A stretch of DNA of 36,936 nucleotides from the NCBI GenBank assembly GCA_035489715.1, contig DATHAP010000039.1, forward strand, positions 1-36,936, read 5' to 3'. Under the pieces are notes generated by a model. It was not told where the DNA came from. It saw only the letters and a program-made list of their open reading frames with translations, and did no database searches. Made by a program: the position numbers and the translations under genes. Position 1 is the stretch's first letter, and each line of letters opens with the position of its first letter. Shown here in pieces: positions 1 to 6,924 of this stretch. The DNA is from Actinomycetes bacterium (GTDB lineage: Bacteria; Actinomycetota; Actinomycetes; JACCUZ01).

Positions 1-1
1 C

Positions 2-421
2 GGCCAACGGGTGCTGCTCACCCACCACCGCAAGGGCGGCTTCTGGGCGCAGCTCGGCGGCCACATCGAGGAGGCGGACCGCAGCCTGGCGGACGCTGCG
101 CTGCGCGAGGGCCGCGAGGAGTCCGGCGTCGAGGGGCTGCGCCTGCTAGGCGAGGGGCCGGTCGACCTCGACGCGCACGAGCTGTCGTCGGCCTTCGGGC
201 GGTGCGGGACGCACCTCGACGTGCGCTACGCCGCGGTGGCGCCGCCGGGCGCCGACCCGGTCGTGAGCGCGGAGTCGCACGACGTCCGGTGGTTCGCGGT
301 CGACGCCCTGCCGCCGGGGGTGGTGGCCGACATCGGCCGGCTGGTGGACCGGGCCCGGGGGGTGCTCGCTCAGCCCGGCGGGTCGCCGGCGTCGGTGCGG
401 TCGGTGTCGTCGCCCTCGTAG
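2..421 (+). CDS. Nudix hydrolase, 5' end cut by the window edge
   Basis: The C-terminal ~139 residues of a Nudix-family hydrolase; the frame is open to the window edge, so the true start lies outside. The Nudix box is visible as LGGHIEEADRSLADAALREG followed by REESGV. It follows the GGHxE...REx2EExGV pattern, with one extra residue before the RE pair, a spacing I recall from many actinobacterial members. Family members hydrolyse nucleoside diphosphates linked to another moiety, using Mg2+ held by the REx2EE glutamates. The substrate cannot be told from the sequence. The last 52 bp overlap the convergent metallopeptidase gene, where this protein ends in a Ser/Pro-rich tail unlikely to be part of the fold. 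Confidence 0.85.
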   Translation, partial: GQRVLLTHHRKGGFWAQLGGHIEEADRSLADAALREGREESGVEGLRLLGEGPVDLDAHELSSAFGRCGTHLDVRYAAVAPPGADPVVSAESHDVRWFAVDALPPGVVADIGRLVDRARGVLAQPGGSPASVRSVSSPS

Positions 422-1041
422 TCCGCGTCGTCCTCGGCCTCGACGTCGCCGGCCTCGACGTCGTCGGCCTCGACGTCGTCGGCGTCGTCGCGCAGGCCGA
501 GCTCGGCGGTGGCCGACACGCCCTCGAGGTAGCCGCGGGCCCGCTCGGTGCGCGGGAAGCGCTCGACCAGCGCCCAGAAGCCGGGTCCGTGGCCGGCCTC
601 CAGCAGGTGGGCGAGCTCGTGGACCAGCACGTAGTCGACGACCCAGGACGGCATGCCCTGCAGCCGGGTCGAGAGCCGGATGGTCCGGTCGGCCGGAGTG
701 CAGGAGCCCCAGCGGCTGCCCTGGTTGGTGACCCACCGGACCGACGCCGGCCGGGCCCGGCCGTACAGATGGCGGCGGGACAGGTCCTGCGCCCGCTCCA
801 TCAGCTCGTCGTCGCTCGGGCGCAGTCGGGCGTCCTGGCGGGCCAGCCGCTCGAGCATCACCGACACCCAGCGCCGCTCCTCGGCCCGGCTCATCCGGGC
901 CGGGATGAGCACCACCGTTCGGTCGCCGTCGCGGTAGGCCGAGACCGTGCGCCGGCGCCGGGTGCTCCGCCGCACCTCCACCGGGGCCGGGAAGAGCGCT
1001 GCAGGCTGCTCCGCCTGGTCCGCCTGGTCCCGCCGACTCAT
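370..1041 (-). CDS. YgjP/SprT-like (DUF45) zinc metallopeptidase
   Basis: A 223-residue protein with the YgjP-like metallopeptidase core. The zinc site is VHELAHLLEAGHGPGFW (HExxH plus a downstream His), preceded by the conserved NQGSRWGSC segment. I chose the ATG at 1041 (MSRRDQAD). A TAGCGT hexamer sits 7 nt upstream, fitting a leaderless transcript, and residues further upstream look unrelated. The core ends near ELGLRDD. After it comes an acidic tail with three DDVEA-type repeats (coded by 15-bp DNA repeats), running into the 3' overlap with the Nudix gene. The substrate is unknown. Family assignment is firm from the motif; the role is not. Confidence 0.88.
   Translation of the reverse strand: MSRRDQADQAEQPAALFPAPVEVRRSTRRRRTVSAYRDGDRTVVLIPARMSRAEERRWVSVMLERLARQDARLRPSDDELMERAQDLSRRHLYGRARPASVRWVTNQGSRWGSCTPADRTIRLSTRLQGMPSWVVDYVLVHELAHLLEAGHGPGFWALVERFPRTERARGYLEGVSATAELGLRDDADDVEADDVEAGDVEAEDDADYEGDDTDRTDAGDPPG
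436..480. repeat. 15-bp tandem repeat (3 copies) in the metallopeptidase 3' end
   Basis: Three consecutive 15-bp units of the form ggcctcgacgtcgyc occupy this stretch; copies 2 and 3 are identical and copy 1 differs at one base. On the minus strand they encode D/G-DVEA pentapeptides in the acidic tail of the YgjP-like protein. Length is a multiple of three, so copy-number change would lengthen or shorten the tail without a frameshift. Confidence 0.85.
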
Positions 1042-1048
1042 GCCGGAA

Positions 1049-1054
1049 ACGCTA
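1049..1054 (-). promoter_or_regulatory. -10 hexamer of a likely leaderless promoter (metallopeptidase)
   Basis: TAGCGT on the minus strand, 7 nt before the ATG at 1041. This matches the actinobacterial TANNNT -10 element, with transcription expected to begin at or next to the start codon. No -35 was assigned. Confidence 0.6.
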
Positions 1055-1446
1055 GCGACTTTCTTCCATCCACAGCAGGTGGACGCCATCAGTGCAGGTC
1101 AGCTGCGGGTTTCGGCTTGATCCACATGCCTGTCCACAGGGCTGTCGACCGGTTCTCCACACCTCCGGGGCCCCTGGTCCCCAGGTGCTGCACAAGGCCG
1201 TCCACAGGGTCGGGCAGCGGATCCGGCCGGACCCGTTGACGCGGCCCGGCGGCGCTCCTAGCGTCTCCGGCGACGAGGCCCCCGGGACGACCGGCCGGCA
1301 GGTCCGCAAGGGGAAGGCGGGCCGTCCGGCCGTGCGGGCCGGGGGCTTCGGGCTCCACGGCACCTCTCCCCCTCCACGACCGGCGGGACCCGGACCAGCC
1401 CCTGCGGGACCGGGCCCCGCCGGTCCGCCGGCCTCCCGAGCCGCGG

Positions 1447-1499
1447 GTGGTGGATGTTGGGGGCGCGGAATGGCGCGACCGTGCCCCAGAAGCCACCAC
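1447..1499 (-). terminator. Imperfect hairpin downstream of the crotonase gene
   Basis: Outer arms of 7 bp (1447-1453 with 1493-1499) enclose inner pairings 1460-1464 with 1483-1487 and 1466-1468 with 1479-1481. It begins ~11 nt after the stop of the minus-strand crotonase-fold gene. There is no T-run, as is common in high-GC actinobacteria, so terminator function is an inference from position. Confidence 0.4.
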
Positions 1500-1509
1500 T
1501 CGAGGGACG

Positions 1510-2301
1510 TCAGCGGCCGGTGAAGCGGGGCGGGCGCTTCTCGCGCGCCGCCGTCACACCCTCCTGCAGGTCCGCCGATGCGAGCGTGACCGCCTGGGCC
1601 AGCCCCTCCCACTCGACGGCGGCCTCGAACGTCGATGGCCCGCCGCCGGCCAGCGCCCGCTTGGTGAGCCGGCTGGCGACCGGCGCGGTGGCCGCGACCG
1701 CCGCAGCCGACTCGAGCGCGGCGCCCAGCACGTCGTCGGCGGGCACCGCACGGCTGGCCAGGCCCAGCCCGACCGCCTCGGCGCCGGTGACCATCCGCCC
1801 GGTGAGCAGCATGTCACGGGCCACGGCCAGGCCGGCCACCTGGGGCAGCAGCCAGGTGGTCGCCATCCCCGGGTGCATGCCCAGCGCGGTGAACGGGGCG
1901 CCCAGCCGGGCGTCCTCGGCGACGTACCGCAGGTCGCAGGCCAGCGCCACCGCGAGCCCGGCGCCGACCGCCGCGCCGTTGACCGCGGCGATCGTGGGCA
2001 CCTCCAGGTCCCGCACCGAGAGCCACGTCCGGTAGAAGGCGATCATCCGGTCCCGCAGGGCCGGCACGCTCGCGTCCGGCTCGCCACCGATCCAGGACAG
2101 GTCCCCGCCGGAGCAGAAGGCCGACCCGGCCCCGGTCACCACCACGGCCCGCACCGAGGCGTCGGCCCGCAGGTCGGCCATCACCCGGCCCCAGGAGCCG
2201 GTCATCTCGGCCGACATCATGTTGCGGCGCTCGGGCAGGTCCAGGGTGACCAGGGCGACCCCGTCGGAGGGTCGCTGGAGGCGCAGGTGGGGGGTGCTCA
2301 C
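1510..2301 (-). CDS. Crotonase-fold (enoyl-CoA hydratase/isomerase family) protein
   Basis: A 263-residue crotonase-superfamily protein. Oxyanion-hole segments are clear: FCSGGDL near residues 62-68 and AVNGAAVGAGLAVALACD near 107-123, so acyl-CoA thioester binding is expected. Both catalytic glutamates of classical enoyl-CoA hydratase appear to be lost by motif alignment: the GCELAM Glu aligns with Ala117 (GAGLAV) and the PEI Glu with Phe137 (APFTAL). It is therefore probably not a plain hydratase; an isomerase, hydrolase or other crotonase activity is possible. I chose the GTG at 2301 (VSTPHLRL) because TAGCCT lies 7 nt upstream and the family's N-terminus starts there. A longer reading to 2352 adds 17 unlikely residues. 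Confidence 0.85.
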   Translation of the reverse strand: MSTPHLRLQRPSDGVALVTLDLPERRNMMSAEMTGSWGRVMADLRADASVRAVVVTGAGSAFCSGGDLSWIGGEPDASVPALRDRMIAFYRTWLSVRDLEVPTIAAVNGAAVGAGLAVALACDLRYVAEDARLGAPFTALGMHPGMATTWLLPQVAGLAVARDMLLTGRMVTGAEAVGLGLASRAVPADDVLGAALESAAAVAATAPVASRLTKRALAGGGPSTFEAAVEWEGLAQAVTLASADLQEGVTAAREKRPPRFTGR

Positions 2302-2308
2302 GGGGCCG

Positions 2309-2314
2309 AGGCTA
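2309..2314 (-). promoter_or_regulatory. -10 hexamer of a likely leaderless promoter (crotonase gene)
   Basis: TAGCCT on the minus strand, 7 nt before the GTG at 2301; no Shine-Dalgarno sequence lies between them. Confidence 0.55.
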
Positions 2315-2473
2315 CCCAGGCGACCCGGCCGCTCGAGGGCCAGCCGCCCCACGCTCGGCCCACGCTGGGGACCCCGCCTCCCACGCTCACGCTCAGGCCT
2401 GCTCTAGGGTGGTTTCCAGGTCCGGGAGGAAGGCACGAAGGCCGGACGCCGAACCACGACCGAGGAGGACCCC

Positions 2474-2632
2474 GTGGCTGAGAGCTACACCGGAGACGCG
2501 TACTGCGTGAAGTGCAAGGAGAAGCGCGACTTCACCGGCGAGATCAAGGTCAGCGAGTCGGGCCGCCGCATGGCACAGGGCATCTGCCCGGTGTGCGGCA
2601 CCAAGCTGAACCGGATCCTCGGCAAGGCCTGA
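2474..2632 (+). CDS. 52-residue Cys4 zinc-ribbon protein (DUF5679-like)
   Basis: A small gene easily missed by length filters: GTG start at 2474, TGA at 2630-2632. The product begins MAESYTGDAYCVKCKEKRDF. It has two CxxC knuckles (Cys11/Cys14 and Cys38/Cys41), a predicted zinc ribbon, and ends LNRILGKA. It resembles the short actinobacterial DUF5679 family. A strong ribosome-binding site (gaggagga, 2462-2469) sits 4-5 nt before the start. A TAGGGT hexamer ~65 nt upstream (around 2404-2409) could be its -10. Function unknown; the GC-rich hairpin at 2666-2713 closes the unit. Confidence 0.88.
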   Translation: MAESYTGDAYCVKCKEKRDFTGEIKVSESGRRMAQGICPVCGTKLNRILGKA

Positions 2633-2665
2633 GCAGCACCCTGGTCAGGCATCTGGAGAGACGTC

Positions 2666-2713
2666 CCGGAGGGGGCGGTCGTGGCGGGTCCCCGTCGCGG
2701 CCGTCCCCTCCGG
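2666..2713 (+). terminator. 13-bp-stem hairpin after the zinc-ribbon gene
   Basis: Arms 2666-2678 and 2701-2713 pair over 13 bp (one G-T wobble) around a 22-nt loop, 33 nt after the zinc-ribbon stop. No T-run follows. It lies between two plus-strand genes, the second with its own leaderless -10, which supports a terminator role. Confidence 0.55.
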
Positions 2714-2769
2714 CACATCCCGGGGCTCGCCGCGGTCCCGCCCGCCGCGCCCCCGGGCTGCCGCGCCCC

Positions 2770-2775
2770 TAGGCT
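2770..2775 (+). promoter_or_regulatory. -10 hexamer of a likely leaderless promoter (M20 peptidase)
   Basis: TAGGCT, 6 nt before the GTG at 2782, with no ribosome-binding site between. Confidence 0.6.
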
Positions 2776-2781
2776 GCCGCG

Positions 2782-4050
2782 GTGACCGACTGGGCGGCCC
2801 GGGTGCTCGACGAGGTGGACGCCGCCGCGGCCGCCGCCGAGGCCCGCCTGGCCGCCCTGGTCCAGGTTCCCAGCGTCGGCGGCACCGACGCGGAGGTGGA
2901 GATCCAGGCCGGGCTCGCCGCCGACCTGGCCTCCATCGGCCTGGAGGTCGACCACTGGCAGCTCCCGCTCGCCGAGCTGATGGCCGAGCCGGACTTCCCC
3001 GGCGTCGAGGTGCATCGACGGGAGGCGTGGGGGCTGGTCGGCCGCCTGCCCGGCCGCGGCGACGGGCCGGTCCTGATGCTGGACGGTCACGTCGACGTGG
3101 TCCCGACCGGCGACCCTGAGGCGTGGAGCCGGCCCGACCCGTTCTCCGGCGCGGTGGTGTCCGGCGAGCTGCACGGCCGCGGCGCGTGCGACATGAAGGC
3201 CGGGCTCGTCGCAGCGATGACCGCGGTCGAGGCGGTACGTCGCGCTCGAGCCCCCCTGCGCGGCGACGTGCTGCTCGCCTGCGTGCCGGGCGAGGAGGAC
3301 GGCGGCCTCGGCACCTACGCGACCCTGCGTCGCGGCTGGCGGGCCGACGCCTGCGTGCTGTCCGAGCCGACCGGGCTGGACGTCGTGCCCGCCAACGGCG
3401 GCGCGCTGACCTTTCGGCTGCGGGTGCCTGGCGTCGCGACCCACGCGTCGCGGCGGACCGAGGGCGTCAGCGCCATCACGAAGGCCCTGCCCGTGCTGGC
3501 CGCCCTGGATCGGCTCGAGGCCCGGCGCAACGCCGACGTCGCCCCGGTGATGGCCCGCTGGCCGATCGCCTACCCGCTGTCGGTCGGCCGGGTCGAGGCA
3601 GGCGACTGGGCCTCCACCGTGCCCGACCTGCTGGTCGCCGAGGGACGGCTCGGCGTCGCGCTCGACGAGCCGGTCGAGGACGCCCGCCGGTCCCTCGAGG
3701 AAGCGGTGGCCGAGGCGTGCGCCGAGGACCCGTGGCTGGCGGCGCACCCGGTGCTCGTCGAGTGGTGGGGCGGGCAGTTCGCGCCCGGGCGGCTGGCGGC
3801 CGGCAGCGACCTCGCCGAGCGGGTCGGCAAGGCCCATGCCGGGGCCGGTGGCGGTCCCCAGGAGAGCTGGGGGGCGCCGTACGGCAGCGATCTCCGGCTG
3901 CTGGCCGGCGCGGGCATCCCCACGCTGCACTACGGACCCGGTGACTCGCGCCTCGCGCACGCCGCGGACGAGCGGGTGCCGCTTGCGGAGGTGCACACCG
4001 CCGCCCGCGCGCTGGCGCTGCTCGCCCTCGACGTCTGCGGCGTGGCGTAG
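2782..4050 (+). CDS. M20-family metallopeptidase / deacetylase (ArgE/DapE type)
   Basis: A 422-residue M20 zinc hydrolase. Metal and catalytic motifs appear in order: LDGHVDVVPTG (His103, Asp105), GRGACDMKAG (bridging Asp137), PGEEDGG (Glu171 base, Glu172 ligand), LSEPT (Glu195), and a C-terminal His near 393 in SRLAHAADE. The central segment around residues 205-315 is the dimerisation lid. The family removes acyl or amino-acid groups from N-acylated amino acids or peptides in the cytosol; acetylornithine deacetylase, succinyl-diaminopimelate desuccinylase and related activities cannot be told apart here. No arginine or lysine biosynthesis genes are adjacent, so I leave the symbol empty. It starts a plus-strand run with the ThiF-like and ABC1 genes. 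Confidence 0.88.
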   Translation: MTDWAARVLDEVDAAAAAAEARLAALVQVPSVGGTDAEVEIQAGLAADLASIGLEVDHWQLPLAELMAEPDFPGVEVHRREAWGLVGRLPGRGDGPVLMLDGHVDVVPTGDPEAWSRPDPFSGAVVSGELHGRGACDMKAGLVAAMTAVEAVRRARAPLRGDVLLACVPGEEDGGLGTYATLRRGWRADACVLSEPTGLDVVPANGGALTFRLRVPGVATHASRRTEGVSAITKALPVLAALDRLEARRNADVAPVMARWPIAYPLSVGRVEAGDWASTVPDLLVAEGRLGVALDEPVEDARRSLEEAVAEACAEDPWLAAHPVLVEWWGGQFAPGRLAAGSDLAERVGKAHAGAGGGPQESWGAPYGSDLRLLAGAGIPTLHYGPGDSRLAHAADERVPLAEVHTAARALALLALDVCGVA

Positions 4051-4109
4051 ACCACCGGGCTGTGGACGGGCCGGGCTGCGACCGGCGCGCGTTCTGCGAC
4101 GCTGCGCCG

Positions 4110-5276
4110 GTGGCGGCGGGACGGGCGACGGGGGCCGGTGCGGAGGCGGGGACCTCGCTGCGCCGGCCGATGATCAACCCGGCGCTGCGCCGGGTCTGGC
4201 GCGACGGCAGCACGCTGCAGCTCGGCACCGACCCCGGCCGTGCGGTGGTCATCGGCGGCCTCGACCGACCCTGCGCGCAGCTGGTCGAGCGGGTGGACGG
4301 CACCCACGACCTGGCCGGCCTGCGAGCGGTCGCGGCCCGGCTCGGGGTACCTGCCGCCCGGGCCGACCACCTGCTCGGCCTGCTGGAGCGCAGCGGGGTG
4401 CTGCACGACGGCGCCGCCGACCACCGGGCGCTGGCCCGGCTCAGCCAGGCCGAGCGCGACCGGCTGCAGCCCGACCTGGCCGCGGCGTCGGCCACCCGAG
4501 CGGCACCCGACGGCGGTGCCGGCGTGCTCGGGCGACGCCGGGACAGGATCGTCGTGGTGCACGGCGCCGGCCGGCTCGGGGCTGCCGTGGTCCGGCTGCT
4601 CGCCGCCGCCGGGGTCGGCACGATCGGAGTGGTCGACCCGGTCCTGGTCGGGCCGGCCGACCTCGGCCCGGCCGGCCTCGGCCCCGACACGGTGGGCGCC
4701 CGCCGCGACGACGCGGCCGCGCGGTCGGCCCGGGCTCTCTCGCCGTCGGTCCGTGCCCGGCCGGCCGAGCGGATCGACCGGCCGGACCTCGTCGTTCTCG
4801 CGCCCGACGCCGCCGGTCCGGACCGGCGACAGGTCGACCAGCTGATGCGCGACGAGCAGGCTCACCTGTTCGCGGCCGTACGTCCCTCCGTCGGTGTGGT
4901 CGGGCCGCTCGTGCTGCCGGGCCGGTCGTCGTGCGCTCGCTGCCACGACCTGCACCGGCGCGACCGCGACGCCGGATGGCCCACCGTCGCCGCCCAGCTG
5001 CGCGCCCTGCCCGGCGGTGCCGCTTCTCGCGCCGGGCAGGCGACCCGGTCCATCGGCGCCGACGCGTGCGACGTCGTGCTCGCCACCGCGGTCGCGGCGC
5101 AGACCTGCCTGCAGGTGCTGGCGTTCCTCGACGGCGGCACGCCGGCACCACCGGCCGTGGACGGCACCATCGAGGTGTCGCTGGCGGAGGGCTCGGTGCG
5201 GCGCCGGTCGTGGTCGGTGCACCCGTCGTGCGGCTGCGGGTGGCCCTCGACGCCCGGGCCGGTCGCGGCAGGGTGA
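4110..5276 (+). CDS. ThiF/E1-like adenylyltransferase-fold protein
   Basis: About 388 residues. The N-terminal ~110 residues (MINPALRRVW ... LLERSGVLHD) resemble the winged-helix-like lead domain seen in E1-like proteins of actinobacteria and azoline-peptide maturation. A Rossmann segment follows, with VVVHGAGRLG. Zinc-site cysteines are present as CARC (Cys275, Cys278) and CGC near the C-terminus (Cys374, Cys376). An ATP-binding Arg/Lys set typical of active E1 enzymes is not obvious, so activity is uncertain. Start is a choice: GTG 4110 has a GACGCT hexamer 6 nt upstream, while ATG 4170 and GTG 4062 are alternatives. The stop overlaps a possible GTG at 5273 of the ABC1 frame, so the two genes are probably coupled. 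Substrate unknown. Confidence 0.75.
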   Translation: MAAGRATGAGAEAGTSLRRPMINPALRRVWRDGSTLQLGTDPGRAVVIGGLDRPCAQLVERVDGTHDLAGLRAVAARLGVPAARADHLLGLLERSGVLHDGAADHRALARLSQAERDRLQPDLAAASATRAAPDGGAGVLGRRRDRIVVVHGAGRLGAAVVRLLAAAGVGTIGVVDPVLVGPADLGPAGLGPDTVGARRDDAAARSARALSPSVRARPAERIDRPDLVVLAPDAAGPDRRQVDQLMRDEQAHLFAAVRPSVGVVGPLVLPGRSSCARCHDLHRRDRDAGWPTVAAQLRALPGGAASRAGQATRSIGADACDVVLATAVAAQTCLQVLAFLDGGTPAPPAVDGTIEVSLAEGSVRRRSWSVHPSCGCGWPSTPGPVAAG

Positions 5277-5296
5277 GCGTTTGGCAGACTGCGGGG

Positions 5297-6712
5297 GTGG
5301 AGGACCTGCCACGCCGCGCCGCGGCCCGCACCGTGAAGCTCGCGGGGCTGCCGATCGGCTACGCCGGGCGCGCGACGCTCGGTCTCGGCAAGCGGCTCGG
5401 AGGGCGGCCGGCCGAGGTGGTGGCGGCCGAGGTCCAGGCCCGCACGGCGGAGCAGCTGTTCAAGGTGCTCGGCGAGCTCAAGGGCGGGGCCATGAAGTTC
5501 GGCCAGGCCATGTCGGTCTTCGAGGCGGCCCTCCCCGAGAACCTCGCCGGCCCCTACCGCGAGACGCTGACCCGGCTTCAGGAGTCGGCTCCGCCGCTCC
5601 CGGCGCGCACGGTGCACACGGTCCTGTCCCACGAGCTCGGCGCCCGGTGGCGGGACCGGTTCCAGTCCTTCGAGGACCGGCCCGCGGCGGCCGCCTCCAT
5701 CGGGCAGGTGCACCGCGCGGTCTGGGCCGACGGGCGCGACGTCGCGGTCAAGGTGCAGTACCCGGGCGCCGGTGAGGCCCTGCTCTCCGACCTCACCCAG
5801 ATCGGGCGGATGAGCCGGCTGGTCGGCCTGCTGGTGCCGGGCCTGGACGTCAAGCCGCTCGTGGCCGAGCTCAAGGCGCGGGTGGCCGAGGAGCTCGACT
5901 ACACCCTGGAGGCGAGCAACCAGGCCACCTTCGCGGCGGCGTTCGCCGGTGACCGGGACATCCTGGTGCCGATGGTCGTCGAAGGCAGCGAGCGGGTGCT
6001 GGTCAGCGAGTGGGTGGACGGGACCCCGCTCTCCCAGGTGATCGCCGGCGGCAGCACCGAGCAGCGCGACCGGGCCGGCCTGCTGCTCGCACGCTTCCTC
6101 TTCTCCGGGCCGCAACGTGCCGGGCTGCTGCACGCCGACCCGCACCCCGGCAACTTCCGGCTGCTCGACGACGGCCGGATCGCGGTCCTCGACTACGGCG
6201 CGGTCAACCGGCTGCCGGACGGGCTGCCGACCTCGATCGGCCCGCTGCTCGAGCGGGCGATCGCCGGCGACGCCGACGGGGTGCTCGACGGCCTGCGCCG
6301 GGAGGGCTTCGTGCGGCCGGGCATCAGCCTCGACGCGTCGGCCCTGCTCGGCTACCTCGGGCCGATCCTCGAGCCGGTCCGCGCCGAGACCTTCCGCTTC
6401 TCCCGGGCCTGGCTGCGCAGCCAGGCGGTCCGGGTCGGCGACCCCCGCTCCCCCGCCTACAGCACCGGCCTGCAGCTGAACCTGCCGCCGGACTACCTGC
6501 TGATCCACCGGGTGACGACCGGGGCGATCGGCGTGCTTTGCCAGCTCGAGGCCGAGGCGCGTTGGCGGGCCGAGCTCGAGACCTGGCTGCCCGGCTTCGG
6601 TCCCGACCAGCCGGCGAGCCGCCCCGCACGGTCCTCCGCCGCGAAGCGCCCGGCCGCAAGGCGTCCGGCGGCGAAGCCTCCGGCCGGCAAGAAGAAGGCC
6701 GGCGGCGACTGA
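5297..6712 (+). CDS. ABC1/UbiB-family atypical protein kinase-like protein
   Basis: A 471-residue ABC1 (ADCK/UbiB) family member. Signature parts are the KxGQ motif in GGAMKFGQAMS (Lys67-Gln70), the Ala-rich loop region ASIGQVHRA, VAVKVQYPG with the ATP-binding Lys, LLHADPHPGNF (catalytic-loop HxDxHPGN), and LDYGAV in place of DFG. The C-terminal ~35 residues are a Lys/Ala/Pro-rich tail. The family has ATPase or kinase-like activity linked to quinone or lipid metabolism; this protein's target is unknown. Its place near whiB7 and uvrD2 resembles M. tuberculosis Rv3197. GTG 5297 was chosen because the next residues (EDLPRRA) match the family start as I recall it, and CAGACT lies 6 nt upstream; GTG 5273 overlapping the previous stop is the alternative. 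Confidence 0.9.
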   Translation: MEDLPRRAAARTVKLAGLPIGYAGRATLGLGKRLGGRPAEVVAAEVQARTAEQLFKVLGELKGGAMKFGQAMSVFEAALPENLAGPYRETLTRLQESAPPLPARTVHTVLSHELGARWRDRFQSFEDRPAAAASIGQVHRAVWADGRDVAVKVQYPGAGEALLSDLTQIGRMSRLVGLLVPGLDVKPLVAELKARVAEELDYTLEASNQATFAAAFAGDRDILVPMVVEGSERVLVSEWVDGTPLSQVIAGGSTEQRDRAGLLLARFLFSGPQRAGLLHADPHPGNFRLLDDGRIAVLDYGAVNRLPDGLPTSIGPLLERAIAGDADGVLDGLRREGFVRPGISLDASALLGYLGPILEPVRAETFRFSRAWLRSQAVRVGDPRSPAYSTGLQLNLPPDYLLIHRVTTGAIGVLCQLEAEARWRAELETWLPGFGPDQPASRPARSSAAKRPAARRPAAKPPAGKKKAGGD

Positions 6713-6718
6713 CCCGGG

Positions 6719-6874
6719 CTACCACCACTCCGAGTCGAGGCGGCCCTCGATCGCCCGGACGGTCTCGCGGCTGCACCGGTCGCAGTAGTAGACCGTCCGG
6801 CCCCGCTCGACGGAGGTGCTCCACGACAGGGGGAGCTCCTCCACCGTCAGGCCGCACCGGGCGCAGGTGACCAC
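6719..6874 (-). CDS. 51-residue Cys4 zinc-ribbon protein
   Basis: A short gene read from the minus strand: GTG at 6874, TAG at 6719-6721. The product starts (V)VTCARCGLTVEELPLSW and ends EGRLDSEWW. It has two CxxC pairs, CARC (residues 4-7) and CDRC (residues 31-34), so a small zinc ribbon is expected. I recall short actinobacterial proteins with the same TSVERGR ... YYCDxC ... RAIEGxLDxEWW layout, all of unknown function. A CAGGCT hexamer lies 6 nt upstream of the start, fitting leaderless transcription. It converges on the ABC1 gene with only 6 bp between stops and follows the DUF1023 hydrolase by 50 bp on the same strand. Confidence 0.85.
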   Translation of the reverse strand: MVTCARCGLTVEELPLSWSTSVERGRTVYYCDRCSRETVRAIEGRLDSEWW

Positions 6875-6924
6875 GCGGGCAGCCTGCCCCGTCGCGGGGG
6901 CCAGGTCCAGAGGTCACCGCACCC

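Larger units (their letters stand above)
1042..1509. other. 468-bp gene-free stretch with DnaA-box-like cluster
   Basis: Between two minus-strand genes. The ORFs crossing it have no recognisable domain and read as GC-bias artefacts. Five same-strand copies of a TCCACA core lie at 1066-1074, 1118-1126, 1130-1138, 1153-1161 and 1198-1206. Compared with the actinobacterial DnaA box TTGTCCACA they match at 6, 7, 8, 8 and 7 of 9 positions. The rest is GC-rich inverted-repeat sequence, including the hairpin listed at 1447-1499. It may be a DnaA-binding region or a chance cluster; nothing here resembles dnaA, dnaN or a plasmid origin. Confidence 0.4.

Noticed and set aside
1052-1612. Minus-strand frame crossing the gene-free region
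   Set aside because: Pro/Gly/Arg-rich, no ribosome-binding site or domain, and it overlaps the crotonase gene end.
3836-5296. Long upstream extension of the ABC1 kinase frame
   Set aside because: It runs through the M20 peptidase and ThiF-like genes in another frame and is Arg/Pro/Ala-rich; the ABC1 family begins at the GTG at 5297.
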